From Bacteroidia bacterium (lineage in GTDB: Bacteria; Bacteroidota; Bacteroidia; Bacteroidales; Azobacteroidaceae), in assembly GCA_025996815.1 (NCBI GenBank), contig BNTT01000016.1, forward strand, positions 1 to 37,083: DNA of 37,083 nt, read 5' to 3'. Shown piece by piece: positions 7,422 through 17,195 of this stretch. The notes under the pieces are model-generated. The model was not told the DNA's origin, searched no databases, and saw only the letters and a list, made by a program, of their open reading frames with translations. Within the stretch, counting starts at the first letter, position 1; every line of letters starts with the position of its first letter. Both the position numbers and the translations under genes were made by a program.

Positions 7422-7426
7422 AACAC

Positions 7427-8377
7427 TTAGTTATTGCTTATAAATGTTTCTAACAATTTGCTGTCTTCCGCAAATTCCAACATAATTTTCCCACTATTCA
7501 CTGCGGGCACAAGCACCGTTTCGCCCTGCCGAAGTGCGACTGCGGTGTCGGAAACATCAGTCAGCATCGCCTGCCCCTTCACGCATATATATATGGCGAA
7601 AGTATCGCCATGCGTGCGCGTCTGCGTCATGCCCTTTTTTGCGTCAATAATGCCTGTGGTGAAATAGGGGCACGAGATGGGCAGGGTGTCCTTTTCGGGT
7701 GGGGTGAGGCGGTAGTTGATGGCATCTTTTGCCAATTCGGTGTGTAGTTCGCGGGGGTTGCCGTTGGCATCTTTGCGGTTGTAGTCGTAGATGCGGTAGG
7801 TGATGTCGGAGGTTTGTTGGATTTCGGCGATGAAACAGCCTGCTCCGATGGCGTGGACGCGACCGGCAGGCAAAAAGAACACATCGTCGGGCGCGACTTC
7901 ATATTTCTGCAAATAGTCCATAAACGTGTCATCGGCAAGGCTTTGCACATATTTGTTGGCATCCATCGGCTTGCAAAAGCCCGAATAGAGCGATGCCCCC
8001 GGGGCGGCTTTCACCACATACCACATCTCCGTTTTGCCAAACGAGTTGTGCCGCTTTTTCGCCAATTCATCGTTGGGATGCACCTGTATCGACAGAGGCG
8101 TGCGCGCATCAATGAACTTAATCAGCAGCGGAAAGGTGTTGCCAAAACGCTTGTACACCGCTTTGCCGAGCAGCCGCTCGCCGTCTGTTGCCAACAAATC
8201 GGTCAGCAATTGCCCTTTGAGGCTGCCGTTGCTCACCGCAGACACATTGCCCGCCACGCCGGAGATTTCCCAACTCTCACCGATACCATCCGTGGGTGGC
8301 AAATTTTTAAACGCCGCAATTTGTTCGCCCCCCCAAATGATGGACTTCAATATCGGCTCAAATTTCAGTGGATACAT
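7427..8377 (-). CDS. manA: mannose-6-phosphate isomerase, class I
   Basis: 316 residues, starting [20 protein letters not shown], typical of the short type I phosphomannose isomerases. Zinc-site segments are present: SIQVHPND, FGKTEMWYVV and LPAGRVHAIGAGCFIAEIQQ, followed by TYRIYDYNRKD. The enzyme interconverts mannose-6-phosphate and fructose-6-phosphate and supplies GDP-mannose for surface polysaccharide. It overlaps the upstream sugar transferase by 13 bp, which supports a role in exopolysaccharide or O-antigen precursor supply. Confidence 0.95.
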   Translation of the reverse strand: MYPLKFEPILKSIIWGGEQIAAFKNLPPTDGIGESWEISGVAGNVSAVSNGSLKGQLLTDLLATDGERLLGKAVYKRFGNTFPLLIKFIDARTPLSIQVHPNDELAKKRHNSFGKTEMWYVVKAAPGASLYSGFCKPMDANKYVQSLADDTFMDYLQKYEVAPDDVFFLPAGRVHAIGAGCFIAEIQQTSDITYRIYDYNRKDANGNPRELHTELAKDAINYRLTPPEKDTLPISCPYFTTGIIDAKKGMTQTRTHGDTFAIYICVKGQAMLTDVSDTAVALRQGETVLVPAVNSGKIMLEFAEDSKLLETFISNN

Positions 8378-8958
8378 AAAATGTGTATAGTTTTAAAAAA
8401 GATTTTCACATCCAACCCCAACGACCGGTTTTGCACATACCACCGGTCTAAGCGGACGCGCCCTTCCATCTGTTCGAGGGTTTGCGTAGCCCCGTGAAAA
8501 CCCTGCACCTGCGCCCATCCGGTGATGCCCGGCTGCACACAATGGCGCTCCATGTAGTTGTCGATGATTTTTGAATAGTATTCGGTGTGCTTCAGCATGT
8601 GCGGACGCGGTCCCACCACGCTCATATCGCCTTTCAAAACATTCCAAAACTGCGGAATTTCATCCAGATTGGAGAATCTCAAAAAGCGTCCGATACGGGT
8701 GATGCGCGGGTCATTCGTCCTTGCCGACACCTCATTCGCCTCGCGGTTGAGGCGCATCGAGCGAAATTTGTAGCAATCAAACTCCCTGCCACACAATCCC
8801 GTGCGCCTCTGTTTGAACAGAACGGGACCTCGCGACGAACATTTGATAAGCACTCCGAAGAGGATGTACGCGATTGGAAAAACGGTCAGCATGACACACA
8901 GCGAAAAAATGATGTCCAACATTCGTTTAAGCCGTCGGTACCAGTTTATTTTCAGCAT
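8365..8958 (-). CDS. bacterial sugar transferase (short monotopic phosphoglycosyl transferase)
   Basis: 197 residues. An N-terminal re-entrant/membrane helix ([20 protein letters not shown]) is followed by the signature blocks of the family: [49 protein letters not shown] and [12 protein letters not shown]. It corresponds to the catalytic core of WcaJ/PglC-type enzymes, which move a sugar-1-phosphate from a nucleotide sugar to undecaprenyl phosphate at the inner membrane and start glycan synthesis. The extra N-terminal membrane domain of full-length WcaJ is absent, as in PglC. The sugar specificity cannot be read. It is coupled to manA by overlap. Confidence 0.9.
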   Translation of the reverse strand: MLKINWYRRLKRMLDIIFSLCVMLTVFPIAYILFGVLIKCSSRGPVLFKQRRTGLCGREFDCYKFRSMRLNREANEVSARTNDPRITRIGRFLRFSNLDEIPQFWNVLKGDMSVVGPRPHMLKHTEYYSKIIDNYMERHCVQPGITGWAQVQGFHGATQTLEQMEGRVRLDRWYVQNRSLGLDVKIFFKTIHILCIH

Positions 8959-9047
8959 TATTAGTATTATTTTTTTTATGGTTTTTAAAACGGGTAATTA
9001 TTCGTTTTATTGTGCCGGGGCTGATTTTTTTTTAGCGTTGCCTCTTC

Positions 9048-10175
9048 TCATCTACCAAATTTGAAAATACATTCGCTGCGATAGGTCTGCCCGGGTTCCA
9101 GAAGCACCGTTGCCCATTCGGGGTGATTGGGGCTATCGGGGAAGTGCTGTGTTTCCAGGCAGATAGCCGCCCGCTGGTTATAGACCGTGCCCTTTTTGCC
9201 CGTCACGGTGCCGTCGAGGAAGTTACCCGTATAGACCTGCATCCCCGGCTCGGAGGTATAGACCTCCAGAGAGATGCCCGACGCGGGTGAAGTAACTTTG
9301 GCAGCCAACTGAGCGATGTCGCCGGCGGTGTTGAGCACCCAGTTGTGGTCGTAGCCATTGCCGTTTTTCAACTGCACATAATCGTAGTTGTTGATGCGCT
9401 CGCCCACTGCCAGAGGCGCGGTAAAGTCCATCGGCGTGCCGCTCACGGGGAGGATTTCGCCGGTTGGGATAAAGGTGTCGTCCACCGGCGTAAACTTGTC
9501 GGCATTCACGTAGAGGATATTGTCGAGGATGGTCGACGCGGGGTTGCCCGACAGGTTGAAATAGGAGTGATTCGTCATATTGATGACCGTCGTCTGGTCG
9601 GTGGTTGCCTCGTATTGGATGGCAATGGCGTTGTCCTCGGTGAGCGTGTAGGTCACTTTTGCCGTCACAGCCCCCGGAAAGTTTGAATCGCCATCGGGAG
9701 AAACCAGCGACATCGCAATTTGCGTATCGCTGATGGGCGTTGCCGTGAACACGGAGTATTGCCAGCCCTGCGGACCGCCGTGAAGCGTGTGGGTGCCGTT
9801 GTTTTGGGGCAACTGAATCAGTGTGCCGTTGACGGTGATTTGACCGTTCTTGATGCGGTTGGCATAGCGACCAATCGCGGCACCAAAGTCGCTGGGCACA
9901 GTCACATAGTCCGTGATGTTGTCGAAACCCAGCACCACATCTTGCAGTGCGCCCGCCTTGTCGGGCACCATGATGGAAACGATTCGTGCCCCGAAATTTG
10001 TGATACACACCTCCATACCTGCTTGATTTTTAAGCACATAGAGATTAGTGGATGCGCCGTTCACTTCCGATTGGAAGTTCTTGGGGTCTAAGCCGGAGAG
10101 CGTAAGCTCCGCGGCGGGCTTGCTACACGCAGCCAGCGTGGTGGCTGTCAATGCTAAAAACAGTGTTTTTTTCAT
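9048..10175 (-). CDS. aldose 1-epimerase (galactose mutarotase), exported lipoprotein
   Basis: 375 residues. A lipoprotein signal is visible (MKKTLFLALTATTLAACSKP, lipobox LAAC with Cys17). The mutarotase fold follows with its key residues: RYANRIKNGQ, NNGTHTLHGGPQGW (substrate-binding His), MTNHSYFNLSG (catalytic His region), GYDHNWVLN, SEPGMQVYTGNF and ICLETQHFPDSPNHPEW (catalytic Glu). It interconverts alpha and beta anomers of hexoses. Here it would act in the periplasm, probably tethered to a membrane, and assist sugar uptake. It stands alone with its own promoter at 10195-10226. Confidence 0.95.
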   Translation of the reverse strand: MKKTLFLALTATTLAACSKPAAELTLSGLDPKNFQSEVNGASTNLYVLKNQAGMEVCITNFGARIVSIMVPDKAGALQDVVLGFDNITDYVTVPSDFGAAIGRYANRIKNGQITVNGTLIQLPQNNGTHTLHGGPQGWQYSVFTATPISDTQIAMSLVSPDGDSNFPGAVTAKVTYTLTEDNAIAIQYEATTDQTTVINMTNHSYFNLSGNPASTILDNILYVNADKFTPVDDTFIPTGEILPVSGTPMDFTAPLAVGERINNYDYVQLKNGNGYDHNWVLNTAGDIAQLAAKVTSPASGISLEVYTSEPGMQVYTGNFLDGTVTGKKGTVYNQRAAICLETQHFPDSPNHPEWATVLLEPGQTYRSECIFKFGR

Positions 10176-10194
10176 ACTTTTTTAAAATTTTCCG

Positions 10195-10226
10195 CAAAGG
10201 TAGAACATTTTTTTGAACTGACCAAA
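10195..10226 (-). promoter_or_regulatory. promoter of the aldose 1-epimerase gene
   Basis: On the minus strand TTTG (10226-10223), 20 bp, then TACCTTTG (10202-10195): a full match to the Bacteroidetes promoter. The ATG follows 19 nt downstream at 10175. Confidence 0.85.
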
Positions 10227-10432
10227 TGTCTTTTGGAAAATTTTTCGCAACTACTGATTGAACTTACCGAAAAAATGTTGGTTTTTTCCGCGTTCTTGCG
10301 GGGAGGGCGGGTTAGTTTATGCGTGAAATCCTTTTGGTTGCCCTCGTCTTATTAACAATTTTACCTTCCCCCACTTCTTTGCCTGCAAGTAATTTATTTA
10401 TATTCAGTGGATTGGAAATTTTAAAAAGAGTT

Positions 10433-10455
10433 GAAAACTTTCTTGTAAAGTTTTC
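10433..10455. promoter_or_regulatory. perfect hairpin upstream of the MraZ box
   Basis: GAAAACTTT (10433-10441) and AAAGTTTTC (10447-10455) form a 9-bp stem with loop CTTGT, 11 nt before the first TGGG repeat. It has no U-tract, so a terminator is unlikely. It could be a protein-binding site in the mraZ promoter region. The remainder of the 10176-10521 gap holds the galM promoter and no credible gene. Confidence 0.45.
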
Positions 10456-10466
10456 TGTGAATATAG

Positions 10467-10496
10467 TGGGGGATTGTGGGGAATTGTGTAATTTTG
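10467..10496 (+). promoter_or_regulatory. MraZ-binding direct repeats with overlapping -7 element
   Basis: Three 10-bp units in tandem: TGGGGGATTG (10467-10476), TGGGGAATTG (10477-10486) and the degenerate TGTAATTTTG (10487-10496). MraZ of other bacteria binds TGGG-type direct repeats with 10-bp period in front of mraZ. The third unit doubles as TAATTTTG (10489-10496), a TAnnTTTG -7 element 26 nt before the GTG start, so MraZ binding would cover the promoter. No good -33 element is seen. Confidence 0.75.
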
Positions 10497-10521
10497 CGCT
10501 GTTGGATAAATAGTTATAGAA

Positions 10522-10998
10522 GTGGAGCGATTTATTGGAAATATGGATGCTAAGACGGATGCCAAAGGACGGGTGTTTGTGCCGGCGACGTTTCGCAAGA
10601 TTCTGCAAACTGCGGAAGCTGCGCAACTCGTTTTGCGTAAGGATATTTACAAGGATTGCCTCGTTTTATACCCTCTGAATGCTTGGGAAGCCGAATTAGC
10701 GAAGTTGCGCGAACGGCTCGACGAATATGACGAGGAGCAGCGCGATTTTTATCAGGGCTTTGTTGCCGATTCGGAAGTGCTCGAAATGGATTCCAGCGGG
10801 CGCATTTTGATTGGGAAACGCTATTTGAAGGTGGCGGAAATCAGCAGCGATGTGCGTTTTATCGGTATGGGCGACACGATTCGCATTTGGAGCCGCGCCA
10901 ATTTTGAGGAGTTTATGAAACAGAATAATGATACATTTAAAATGAATGCCCGCAAGTTCCTTAGTAAAGCAGGGAGCGGCGAGTCAAGTTCGCAATGA
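10522..10998 (+). CDS. mraZ: transcriptional regulator MraZ
   Basis: 158 residues from a GTG start (MERFIGNMDAKTDAKGRVFV), chosen because the family begins exactly with this strand and no ATG is suitable. Two SpoVT/AbrB-like half sites are visible: DAKGRVFVPATFRK and, in the second half, DSSGRILIGKRYL. MraZ is a DNA-binding ring protein that represses the dcw operon it heads. Matching direct repeats sit immediately upstream. The stop overlaps the rsmH start in an ATGA (10995-10998). Confidence 0.95.
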   Translation: MERFIGNMDAKTDAKGRVFVPATFRKILQTAEAAQLVLRKDIYKDCLVLYPLNAWEAELAKLRERLDEYDEEQRDFYQGFVADSEVLEMDSSGRILIGKRYLKVAEISSDVRFIGMGDTIRIWSRANFEEFMKQNNDTFKMNARKFLSKAGSGESSSQ

Positions 10999-11906
10999 CA
11001 GTTACAGCAACATATCACACACCGGCACTCCTCGCGGAGAGCATCGACGGACTGAATATTCAGCCCGCCGGCACGTATGTGGATGTAACATTCGGCGGCG
11101 GCGGGCATTCGCGCGAATTGCTCAACCGCTTGGGCACGCGCGGGCGGCTCTACGGCTTCGACCAGGACGAGGATGCGCTTGCCAACGCATTGCCCGACAA
11201 ACGGTTTACTTTTGTGCGGAGCAATTTTCGCTATTTGACGAATTTTATGGATTGGTATGGCGTGCCGGCAATCGACGGGCTGTTGGCTGATTTGGGCGTT
11301 TCGTCGCATCATTTCGACGAGGCGGCGCGCGGCTTTTCGTTCCGCTTCGACGGCGATTTGGATATGCGGATGAATAAAAAGAGTAGCCTCACTGCTGCAA
11401 AAATCCTCAATACCTACGCGGAGGAGGCTTTGGCGGACGTGCTGTTTCGATTCGGCGAGTTGCGGAATGCGCGGGCGATTGCCCGGGCGGCTGTTCGCGA
11501 ACGCGCGAATCGACGTTTTCGCACAACTGCCGATTTGTTGGCTGTGTTGCAGCCGTTTTGCGCGCGCGAAAAAGAGAAGAAGCAGTTGGCACAGGTGTTT
11601 CAGGCGTTGCGCATCGAAGTGAACGGCGAGATGGATGCCCTGAAAGAACTTTTGCAGCAGGCGGGCGGGCTGCTCAAGCCGGGCGGACGGATGGCGGTTA
11701 TCACCTATCATTCGCTGGAAGACCGTATGGTGAAGCATTTTTTCAGGAGCGGCAATTTTGAGGGCGAGGTGAAGAAGGATTTTTACGGCAATGTGCAATC
11801 GCCGTTCACGGTGCTCAACAACAAGGTTGTGGTGCCCCACGAGGCGGAAATAGCCCGCAATCCGCGCTCGCGCAGTGCTAAATTACGAATTGTGGAAAAA
11901 AAATAA
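10995..11906 (+). CDS. rsmH: 16S rRNA (cytosine(1402)-N4)-methyltransferase
   Basis: 303 residues. The SAM motif YVDVTFGGGGHSRELLNRLG and the segments GLLADLGVSSHHFDEAARGF and MRMN are diagnostic of RsmH/MraW. The C-terminal part has AVITYHSLEDRMVKHFF and ends NPRSRSAKLRIVEKK, the usual finish. The enzyme methylates N4 of C1402 in the ribosomal P site. Second gene of the dcw cluster, coupled to mraZ by an ATGA overlap. Confidence 0.96.
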   Translation: MTVTATYHTPALLAESIDGLNIQPAGTYVDVTFGGGGHSRELLNRLGTRGRLYGFDQDEDALANALPDKRFTFVRSNFRYLTNFMDWYGVPAIDGLLADLGVSSHHFDEAARGFSFRFDGDLDMRMNKKSSLTAAKILNTYAEEALADVLFRFGELRNARAIARAAVRERANRRFRTTADLLAVLQPFCAREKEKKQLAQVFQALRIEVNGEMDALKELLQQAGGLLKPGGRMAVITYHSLEDRMVKHFFRSGNFEGEVKKDFYGNVQSPFTVLNNKVVVPHEAEIARNPRSRSAKLRIVEKK

Positions 11907-11910
11907 CGCG

Positions 11911-12267
11911 ATGGCAGAGCATAACAAGACGAAAAAGAAAAAAAATCCATTCCAGTCCATTCTGGGCGGCGGCATCCTCTCGGAGGATGCGCTCGTCAGG
12001 CAATGGAAACTGCTGACGTTGATTGTTGTGGGCGTTATCCTGTTGATTAGCAACGACTATGCCTGCCGCAAGAAGGTGACGGAGATTGAGCGGTTGAAGA
12101 TGGAACTTCAACATCTGCAATACGAAAATCTCAATCTGATGATGCGATTTACAAAAGAGAGCCGGCAGCCGCGCTTGAAAGAACTGTTGCGGGCGAGCGA
12201 CATCGAATTGAGGGATGCCTCCACGCCGGCATTTGAAATAACGAAAGACGAAACGAAGGGAAAATGA
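11911..12267 (+). CDS. ftsL: FtsL-like cell division protein
   Basis: 118 residues from the ATG at 11911, 4 nt after the rsmH stop; an upstream ATG-like start inside rsmH is not credible. A lysine-rich cytoplasmic tail is followed by one membrane helix (WKLLTLIVVGVILLISNDYA, about 34-53) and a periplasmic coiled coil (KVTEIERLKMELQHLQYENL). This is the FtsL pattern, and it lies between rsmH and ftsI as expected. FtsL joins FtsB/FtsQ and activates septal wall synthesis. The stop overlaps the ftsI start (ATGA at 12264-12267). Confidence 0.85.
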   Translation: MAEHNKTKKKKNPFQSILGGGILSEDALVRQWKLLTLIVVGVILLISNDYACRKKVTEIERLKMELQHLQYENLNLMMRFTKESRQPRLKELLRASDIELRDASTPAFEITKDETKGK

Positions 12268-14291
12268 CAGCAGAAGAAAAGGAATATAAAAGCAGTCAAA
12301 TCATTGTACGCTACGCGGTTGTGGCAACGTTCGTGATTCTGTTTGCCTGTGCGGTTATCGTCAAGGCGAGCTATATTTCCCTCGTGGAGGGCGAGGCTTG
12401 GCGAGCATTGGGCGAGAAACAGGTGCGCGACAGTGTGCTCATTCCCGCTGTGCGCGGCAAAATCTATGCCTCCAACGGCGAACTGATGGCGATTAGCGAG
12501 CCGCAATACCGACCATATATCGACTTTTGGGTGAAAATTAATGAAGACACGCTCAAAAAATACATCAAGCCGCTGTCCATCGAGTTAAACAAACTTTTTC
12601 CGGACAAATCACCTAATTATTACGAAAAACATATCATGAAAGGGTGGAACTTGCGCAAAAAAGGTGATAAAAGTCGCGAATATCGCCTGCTTACGCACAA
12701 TATTAACTACAGCCAATGGAAAGCCATACGGCAGATGCCCTATTTTAATAAAGGCAAAAACAGGACGGGGCTTTACGCCAAGGAGTTCAAAAAACGCACC
12801 AATCCCTACGAAACATTGGCATTGCGCACCATTGGAAGCATCTACGGCGAGGCGAGAAGCGACGGCAAAGTGGGGAAAAACGGGCTGGAACTGTTCTACG
12901 ATTCGCTGCTGCAAGGCACTCCGGGGCTGGGCAAACGCCGACCGGTGGACGGCAGAGTAACCACCTTGATAGAAAAACAGCCGGTGAACGGCAAAGATAT
13001 TGTTTCGACGATTGACATTCAGATACAGGACATCACCGAAACGGCATTGCTCCGGAAATTGCACGAACTGGATGCCGAATCGGGCACGGCGGTGGTTATG
13101 GAGGCGGCAACGGGCGAAGTCAAGGCGATTACCAATATGGGACGGCTCGCCAACGGCTCGTGGGGCGAAGTGCAGAACTTCGCCGTGAACGACCAGAGCG
13201 AGCCCGGCTCAACGTTCAAAGCGGTGTCGATGATGGTGGCGTTGGAGCAGGGCACGATTAAGCCCACCGACCTCGTGGACTTAGGCGATGGCAAATGGAC
13301 TATCCCCGGCACCAATGATGAGATATATGATGTTCATAAACAATGGATTACGGCAGAAAAAACCATTCGCTACTCGTCCAATATCGGGATTGCCAAACTG
13401 ATTTTGCAGGCATACAGCAAAAAGCCGAGCCAATTTGTGGAGGGCATCTATGGGATTGGTTTTCACCGAGATATGAACTTGGAAATCCCCGGAGCCGGCG
13501 CGCCGGTCATTCACCATCCCAAAGACAAAGACCACTATTGGTCGAACAGCACGCTGCCAACGATGTCTTACGGCTATGCCACGGTGATGCCGCCGATTTA
13601 CACGCTGGCGTTTTTTAATGCGCTCGCCAACGACGGCAAATTGATGAAGCCGATGTTTGTGCGCGAAATCAGGGAACGCGAACGGACGATTGAACGCAAA
13701 GCCCCAACGGTCATCAACGAAAAAATCTGCTCCGACCGGACGCTGAAACAAATCCGCATGATGCTGGACAGCGTGGTCAATGCCCACGACGGCACGGGCA
13801 GGGACGTTCATTCAAACAAATTTTCCATATCCGGCAAAACGGGTACGGCGCGTTTGGCAGAAAATGGGCACTACGTGCCCGGAGAGCATCAGGCATCGTT
13901 TTGCGGCTATTTCCCGTCCGACAAACCGCAATATTCGATGATTGTGGTGATTCGCAAGCCCAAAAACGGCTCGGCGATGGGCGGGCGAATGTGCGGCACC
14001 GTCTTCAAAGCCATTGCCGAGGAGATTTATGCACACAACCGCCTGAACAGCAACCCTCCTTTGCCGGTCAATAAAGCGAAGAAAGCCCCACGACCGACGA
14101 AACGCGATGCGATTGCCAACGCCAAACGAGTGCCCAACGTGCTGGGGATGGGTGCACGAGATGCCGTCTTTTCGATGGAAAGTGCAGGATTGCAAGCCGT
14201 TGTGATGGGAAAAGGCACCGTCGCCTCGCAATCCATTCCGGCAGGCAGCAGAATAGTGAGGGGCGAGAGAGTGAATTTACAATTAGAATAA
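12264..14291 (+). CDS. ftsI: penicillin-binding protein 3 (peptidoglycan transpeptidase FtsI) with C-terminal PASTA domain
   Basis: 675 residues. An N-terminal membrane helix (about 11-32) anchors it in the inner membrane. The PBP dimerisation region is followed by the transpeptidase with active-site S316-T-F-K319, S371-S-N373 and K525-T-G527. Residues about 615-675 form one PASTA repeat (VPNVLGMGARDAVFSMESAG), as in many Bacteroidetes division PBPs. It cross-links septal peptidoglycan together with FtsW, encoded at the end of the cluster. Downstream, instead of murE, a restriction-type gene starts only 4 nt after the stop. Confidence 0.95.
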   Translation: MTAEEKEYKSSQIIVRYAVVATFVILFACAVIVKASYISLVEGEAWRALGEKQVRDSVLIPAVRGKIYASNGELMAISEPQYRPYIDFWVKINEDTLKKYIKPLSIELNKLFPDKSPNYYEKHIMKGWNLRKKGDKSREYRLLTHNINYSQWKAIRQMPYFNKGKNRTGLYAKEFKKRTNPYETLALRTIGSIYGEARSDGKVGKNGLELFYDSLLQGTPGLGKRRPVDGRVTTLIEKQPVNGKDIVSTIDIQIQDITETALLRKLHELDAESGTAVVMEAATGEVKAITNMGRLANGSWGEVQNFAVNDQSEPGSTFKAVSMMVALEQGTIKPTDLVDLGDGKWTIPGTNDEIYDVHKQWITAEKTIRYSSNIGIAKLILQAYSKKPSQFVEGIYGIGFHRDMNLEIPGAGAPVIHHPKDKDHYWSNSTLPTMSYGYATVMPPIYTLAFFNALANDGKLMKPMFVREIRERERTIERKAPTVINEKICSDRTLKQIRMMLDSVVNAHDGTGRDVHSNKFSISGKTGTARLAENGHYVPGEHQASFCGYFPSDKPQYSMIVVIRKPKNGSAMGGRMCGTVFKAIAEEIYAHNRLNSNPPLPVNKAKKAPRPTKRDAIANAKRVPNVLGMGARDAVFSMESAGLQAVVMGKGTVASQSIPAGSRIVRGERVNLQLE

Positions 14292-14295
14292 GATT

Positions 14296-17190
14296 ATGTT
14301 ATACAATATCATAAAACAAAAAAGAAATCAGTGGTTGCAATCGGAAGATTGCACTATAAAAAAGTTGGTCAGTTATATTGAGCAACAAGGATTTATGCGT
14401 GATGCTCAAATCGAAGCAATAAAGACCTATTTGTTTTTGAAAATTGCTTGCGGCAATCAAGCTCTTTGGCGTTTGTTTGCGGATGGAAAATTCAATACCC
14501 TGAATATTGATGAATTATCGCTGACCGTTTCTGCCCGCCAAATAATGACGAATACACCGGCTGCCGTTGCTTTGCTCGAATACGCTCGTTTGAAAGATAA
14601 AAAAGGGAAGCAACTTGCTCCCGAATTGGAAAAATTTATCAACGCAAACCCTGCCAATATTGATTACGAAAAAGCATTTAAGGACTTATTTTATGGTGTT
14701 GACTACACCGATTACCTTTTCAGTTTGCCTATGGGTGCAGGGAAAACTTATCTGATGGCGGCATTTATCTATTTGGATTTGTATTTTGCTCAAAATGAGC
14801 CAAATAATAAGTCATTTGCTCACAATTTTATCATTTTTGCACCTTCCGGCTTAAAATCTTCCGTTATTCCAAGTTTGAAAACCATTCAAAAATTTAATCC
14901 TGCTTGGATTATTCCGGAACCAAGAGCAAGCCAGTTGAAAAAACTCGTGAAATTTGAGGTGTTGGATGCTCAAAAATCGCAAAACAAAAGCAACAAAACA
15001 AAAAATCCAAACACTCAAAAACTGAATATGTATCAGCCATTAGACGATTTAATGGGCTTGGTAGCAGTTACAAATGCTGAAAAAGTAATATTAGATAAAG
15101 TTTTCGACGATGATATAAAATTTGATTTTTCGGAAGATGAAAAATATAAACAGGCAAACGAGTTGCGCAATATAATCGGGAAAATTCCTAATTTGGCAAT
15201 CTATATTGATGAAGTACAACGTGCAGCAGATAAAGACATTAAATTGCGTAAAGTAGTTACAAAATGGACAGAACAAAATACATTCAATTCTGTCATAGGG
15301 TTTTCGGGGACACCATATCTCGAAAAAGCCGAAGCGGTTTTACTTGCCAATCAATTCAATATCAAAAATATAGAACTTACGAATGTGGTTTATTATTATC
15401 CACTGATTGATGGGATTGATAATTTTTTGAAAAACCCAACTGTAAAAATATCGTCCGACAACAATAGTTTATCTATTGTAGAACAGGGGGTAAAAGATTT
15501 TTTTGATATCTACAAAGACAAAAAATATGCAAATGGAACGTGTGCCAAACTTGCTATTTATTGTGGAAATATTGAAACGTTGGAAGAAAGTATATATCCA
15601 AAAGTAGCCGAAATAGCTACTGAATACGGATTGAATCCAGTAGATATAATTTTGAAATTTCACGGAGGAAATAAAACTTATAAAATCACGCAGGAAGCAG
15701 AAACAGAGTTTGTTTCACTTGATTTGCCGATTTCAAAAAAGCGAATCATTCTTTTGGTACAGATAGGAAAGGAAGGTTGGGATTGTCGTTCGCTTACTGG
15801 TGTTATCCTTTCGCAAAAAGGCGATTGCCCAACAAATATGACTTTGCAGACAAGTTGCCGTTGCCTGCGCCAAGTGGATAAGGGACAGCGCGAAACGGCT
15901 CTGATTTGGTTGAATCGCTTTAATGCCGACACGCTCAACAAGCAATTGCAACAACAACAGGATATTACACTCGAAGAATTTTCTACAAAGAGCAATGTCA
16001 AGACACTGACGGAACTCAAACGCTACTCGCGCATGGACACATTGAAAGTGCCGCCCATTGATTTTTATCAACTCAAAGTGCGCTACGATACGCTAATTAT
16101 GGAAGAAAAAACCGATACGGCAGCAAAATTGCAAAAGGCAGTTTCGGACGAAACGAAGGAAAATATCCTGATTGAGGTGAAAAACCTGCAAGGCACCATT
16201 ATCGACCGGTATCCACTTTCGGAAAGCGGTGAAGAGCAAGCTGACTTCAACCAATGGCTATATCTAATAACCAAAGAGAGTTTTGGCTTTGTTACGATGC
16301 CCGATTTGAATAAGTATGCCGATATTCTTCGACAAATTTTTGGAGAAATTACATATTTACAGCAAGAGGTTGATACTCCTTGTTACAAGAATGAATACAA
16401 TCAATCGCTTATCCGCTCCAATATTCGCAAAGCATTTTACGAAAAACGGGAGATGAACACGATAGAAGAAATAATTCCCGAACAGGCAACATTGCTAAAT
16501 ATTGAACATTTTTCCTCCAAAATAGCAACCGATACACCCGGCAAATTTCAACCGGTGCAAGCGACAGTTGAAAAAATTGTAAAAGCCGACAAGGGCGAAT
16601 TGGAAATAAACGATGAAAAAGTGTTGGCAGCCGTAGAAGCCCTTAAAGCAGCGGGCTTGAATGACCAAGTGGCAGCAATTCGGCAATCAGCTACTCAAAG
16701 CAACATTGATATAACGCAAAGCAAAACCACTTATCATTATCTGCCATACCGTTTCGACAGCAGTTTCGAGTGGCGTTTTCTCAAAGAAGTACTGAGTTTG
16801 CAGGATTTCAAAAACAAGGGTTTGGAAATCTATTTTAATGGCGATGATAATTTGACAGACTTTCAAATTGCTTGCTACAAAAAACAAAATCAATCGTGGC
16901 GATACATCGGTAAATATATCCCGGATTTTCTGATAATTAAGCGCGCTCCCTCCCATGAGAAGAGGGCTGGGGATGGGCTTATTCATCAGGCAATTATCAT
17001 TGAAACAAAGGGCGGAGTTTATGCTGATAAATTCAAAGATAAACGCGACTTTATGGCTGAGTTTATCCGTCAAAACAACGCTCAATTCAATTACAATCGG
17101 TTTGATTTCCTCTATCTGGAAGATTCTCAAACCGAACCGCAAAGACTCACAACAACATTAAACGCAATAAATCAATTTTTTAAAGATTAA
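14296..17190 (+). CDS. type III restriction-like subunit: DEAD/DEAH helicase with PD-(D/E)xK nuclease
   Basis: 964 residues. Superfamily 2 helicase motifs: Walker A GAGKT at about 147-151, DEVQ-type Walker B (YIDEVQRA, about 303-310), SGTPY (about 336-340), and the second RecA domain with [15 protein letters not shown] (about 491) and CRCLRQ. The C-terminus has a nuclease pattern, PDFLI (D877) and IETKGG (E903, K905). This is the layout of Res subunits, which translocate on DNA and cut when two unmodified sites converge. Between D877 and E903 lies an extra segment encoded by a repeat-like sequence (16945-16980). It starts 4 nt after ftsI and 5 nt before the methyltransferase, and has no promoter that I can see. 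The AT-rich composition differs from the flanking cell-wall genes. Confidence 0.85.
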   Translation: MLYNIIKQKRNQWLQSEDCTIKKLVSYIEQQGFMRDAQIEAIKTYLFLKIACGNQALWRLFADGKFNTLNIDELSLTVSARQIMTNTPAAVALLEYARLKDKKGKQLAPELEKFINANPANIDYEKAFKDLFYGVDYTDYLFSLPMGAGKTYLMAAFIYLDLYFAQNEPNNKSFAHNFIIFAPSGLKSSVIPSLKTIQKFNPAWIIPEPRASQLKKLVKFEVLDAQKSQNKSNKTKNPNTQKLNMYQPLDDLMGLVAVTNAEKVILDKVFDDDIKFDFSEDEKYKQANELRNIIGKIPNLAIYIDEVQRAADKDIKLRKVVTKWTEQNTFNSVIGFSGTPYLEKAEAVLLANQFNIKNIELTNVVYYYPLIDGIDNFLKNPTVKISSDNNSLSIVEQGVKDFFDIYKDKKYANGTCAKLAIYCGNIETLEESIYPKVAEIATEYGLNPVDIILKFHGGNKTYKITQEAETEFVSLDLPISKKRIILLVQIGKEGWDCRSLTGVILSQKGDCPTNMTLQTSCRCLRQVDKGQRETALIWLNRFNADTLNKQLQQQQDITLEEFSTKSNVKTLTELKRYSRMDTLKVPPIDFYQLKVRYDTLIMEEKTDTAAKLQKAVSDETKENILIEVKNLQGTIIDRYPLSESGEEQADFNQWLYLITKESFGFVTMPDLNKYADILRQIFGEITYLQQEVDTPCYKNEYNQSLIRSNIRKAFYEKREMNTIEEIIPEQATLLNIEHFSSKIATDTPGKFQPVQATVEKIVKADKGELEINDEKVLAAVEALKAAGLNDQVAAIRQSATQSNIDITQSKTTYHYLPYRFDSSFEWRFLKEVLSLQDFKNKGLEIYFNGDDNLTDFQIACYKKQNQSWRYIGKYIPDFLIIKRAPSHEKRAGDGLIHQAIIIETKGGVYADKFKDKRDFMAEFIRQNNAQFNYNRFDFLYLEDSQTEPQRLTTTLNAINQFFKD
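16945..16980. repeat. in-frame CCCTCCC/GAGGG-type repeat inside the res nuclease domain
   Basis: GCTCCCTCCCATGAGAAGAG continues with GGCTGGGGATGGGCTT. CCCTC (16948-16952) pairs with GAGGG (16962-16966). It encodes [12 protein letters not shown] between the two catalytic blocks. From general knowledge, similar CCCTCCCC-GAGGGCTGGGG sequences are dispersed in many Bacteroidetes genomes. Only one copy is in this window. Confidence 0.55.
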
Positions 17191-17195
17191 AGATT

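Noticed and set aside
10319..10513. 64-codon plus-strand frame upstream of mraZ with a hydrophobic start
   Set aside because: It overlaps the hairpin, MraZ box and promoter, has no initiation context and no family resemblance.
10821..11840. 339-codon open frame on the minus strand opposite mraZ and rsmH
   Set aside because: It is the antisense shadow of rsmH, a GC-rich gene with strong motifs; the peptide is His/Arg/Ala-rich and has no family pattern.
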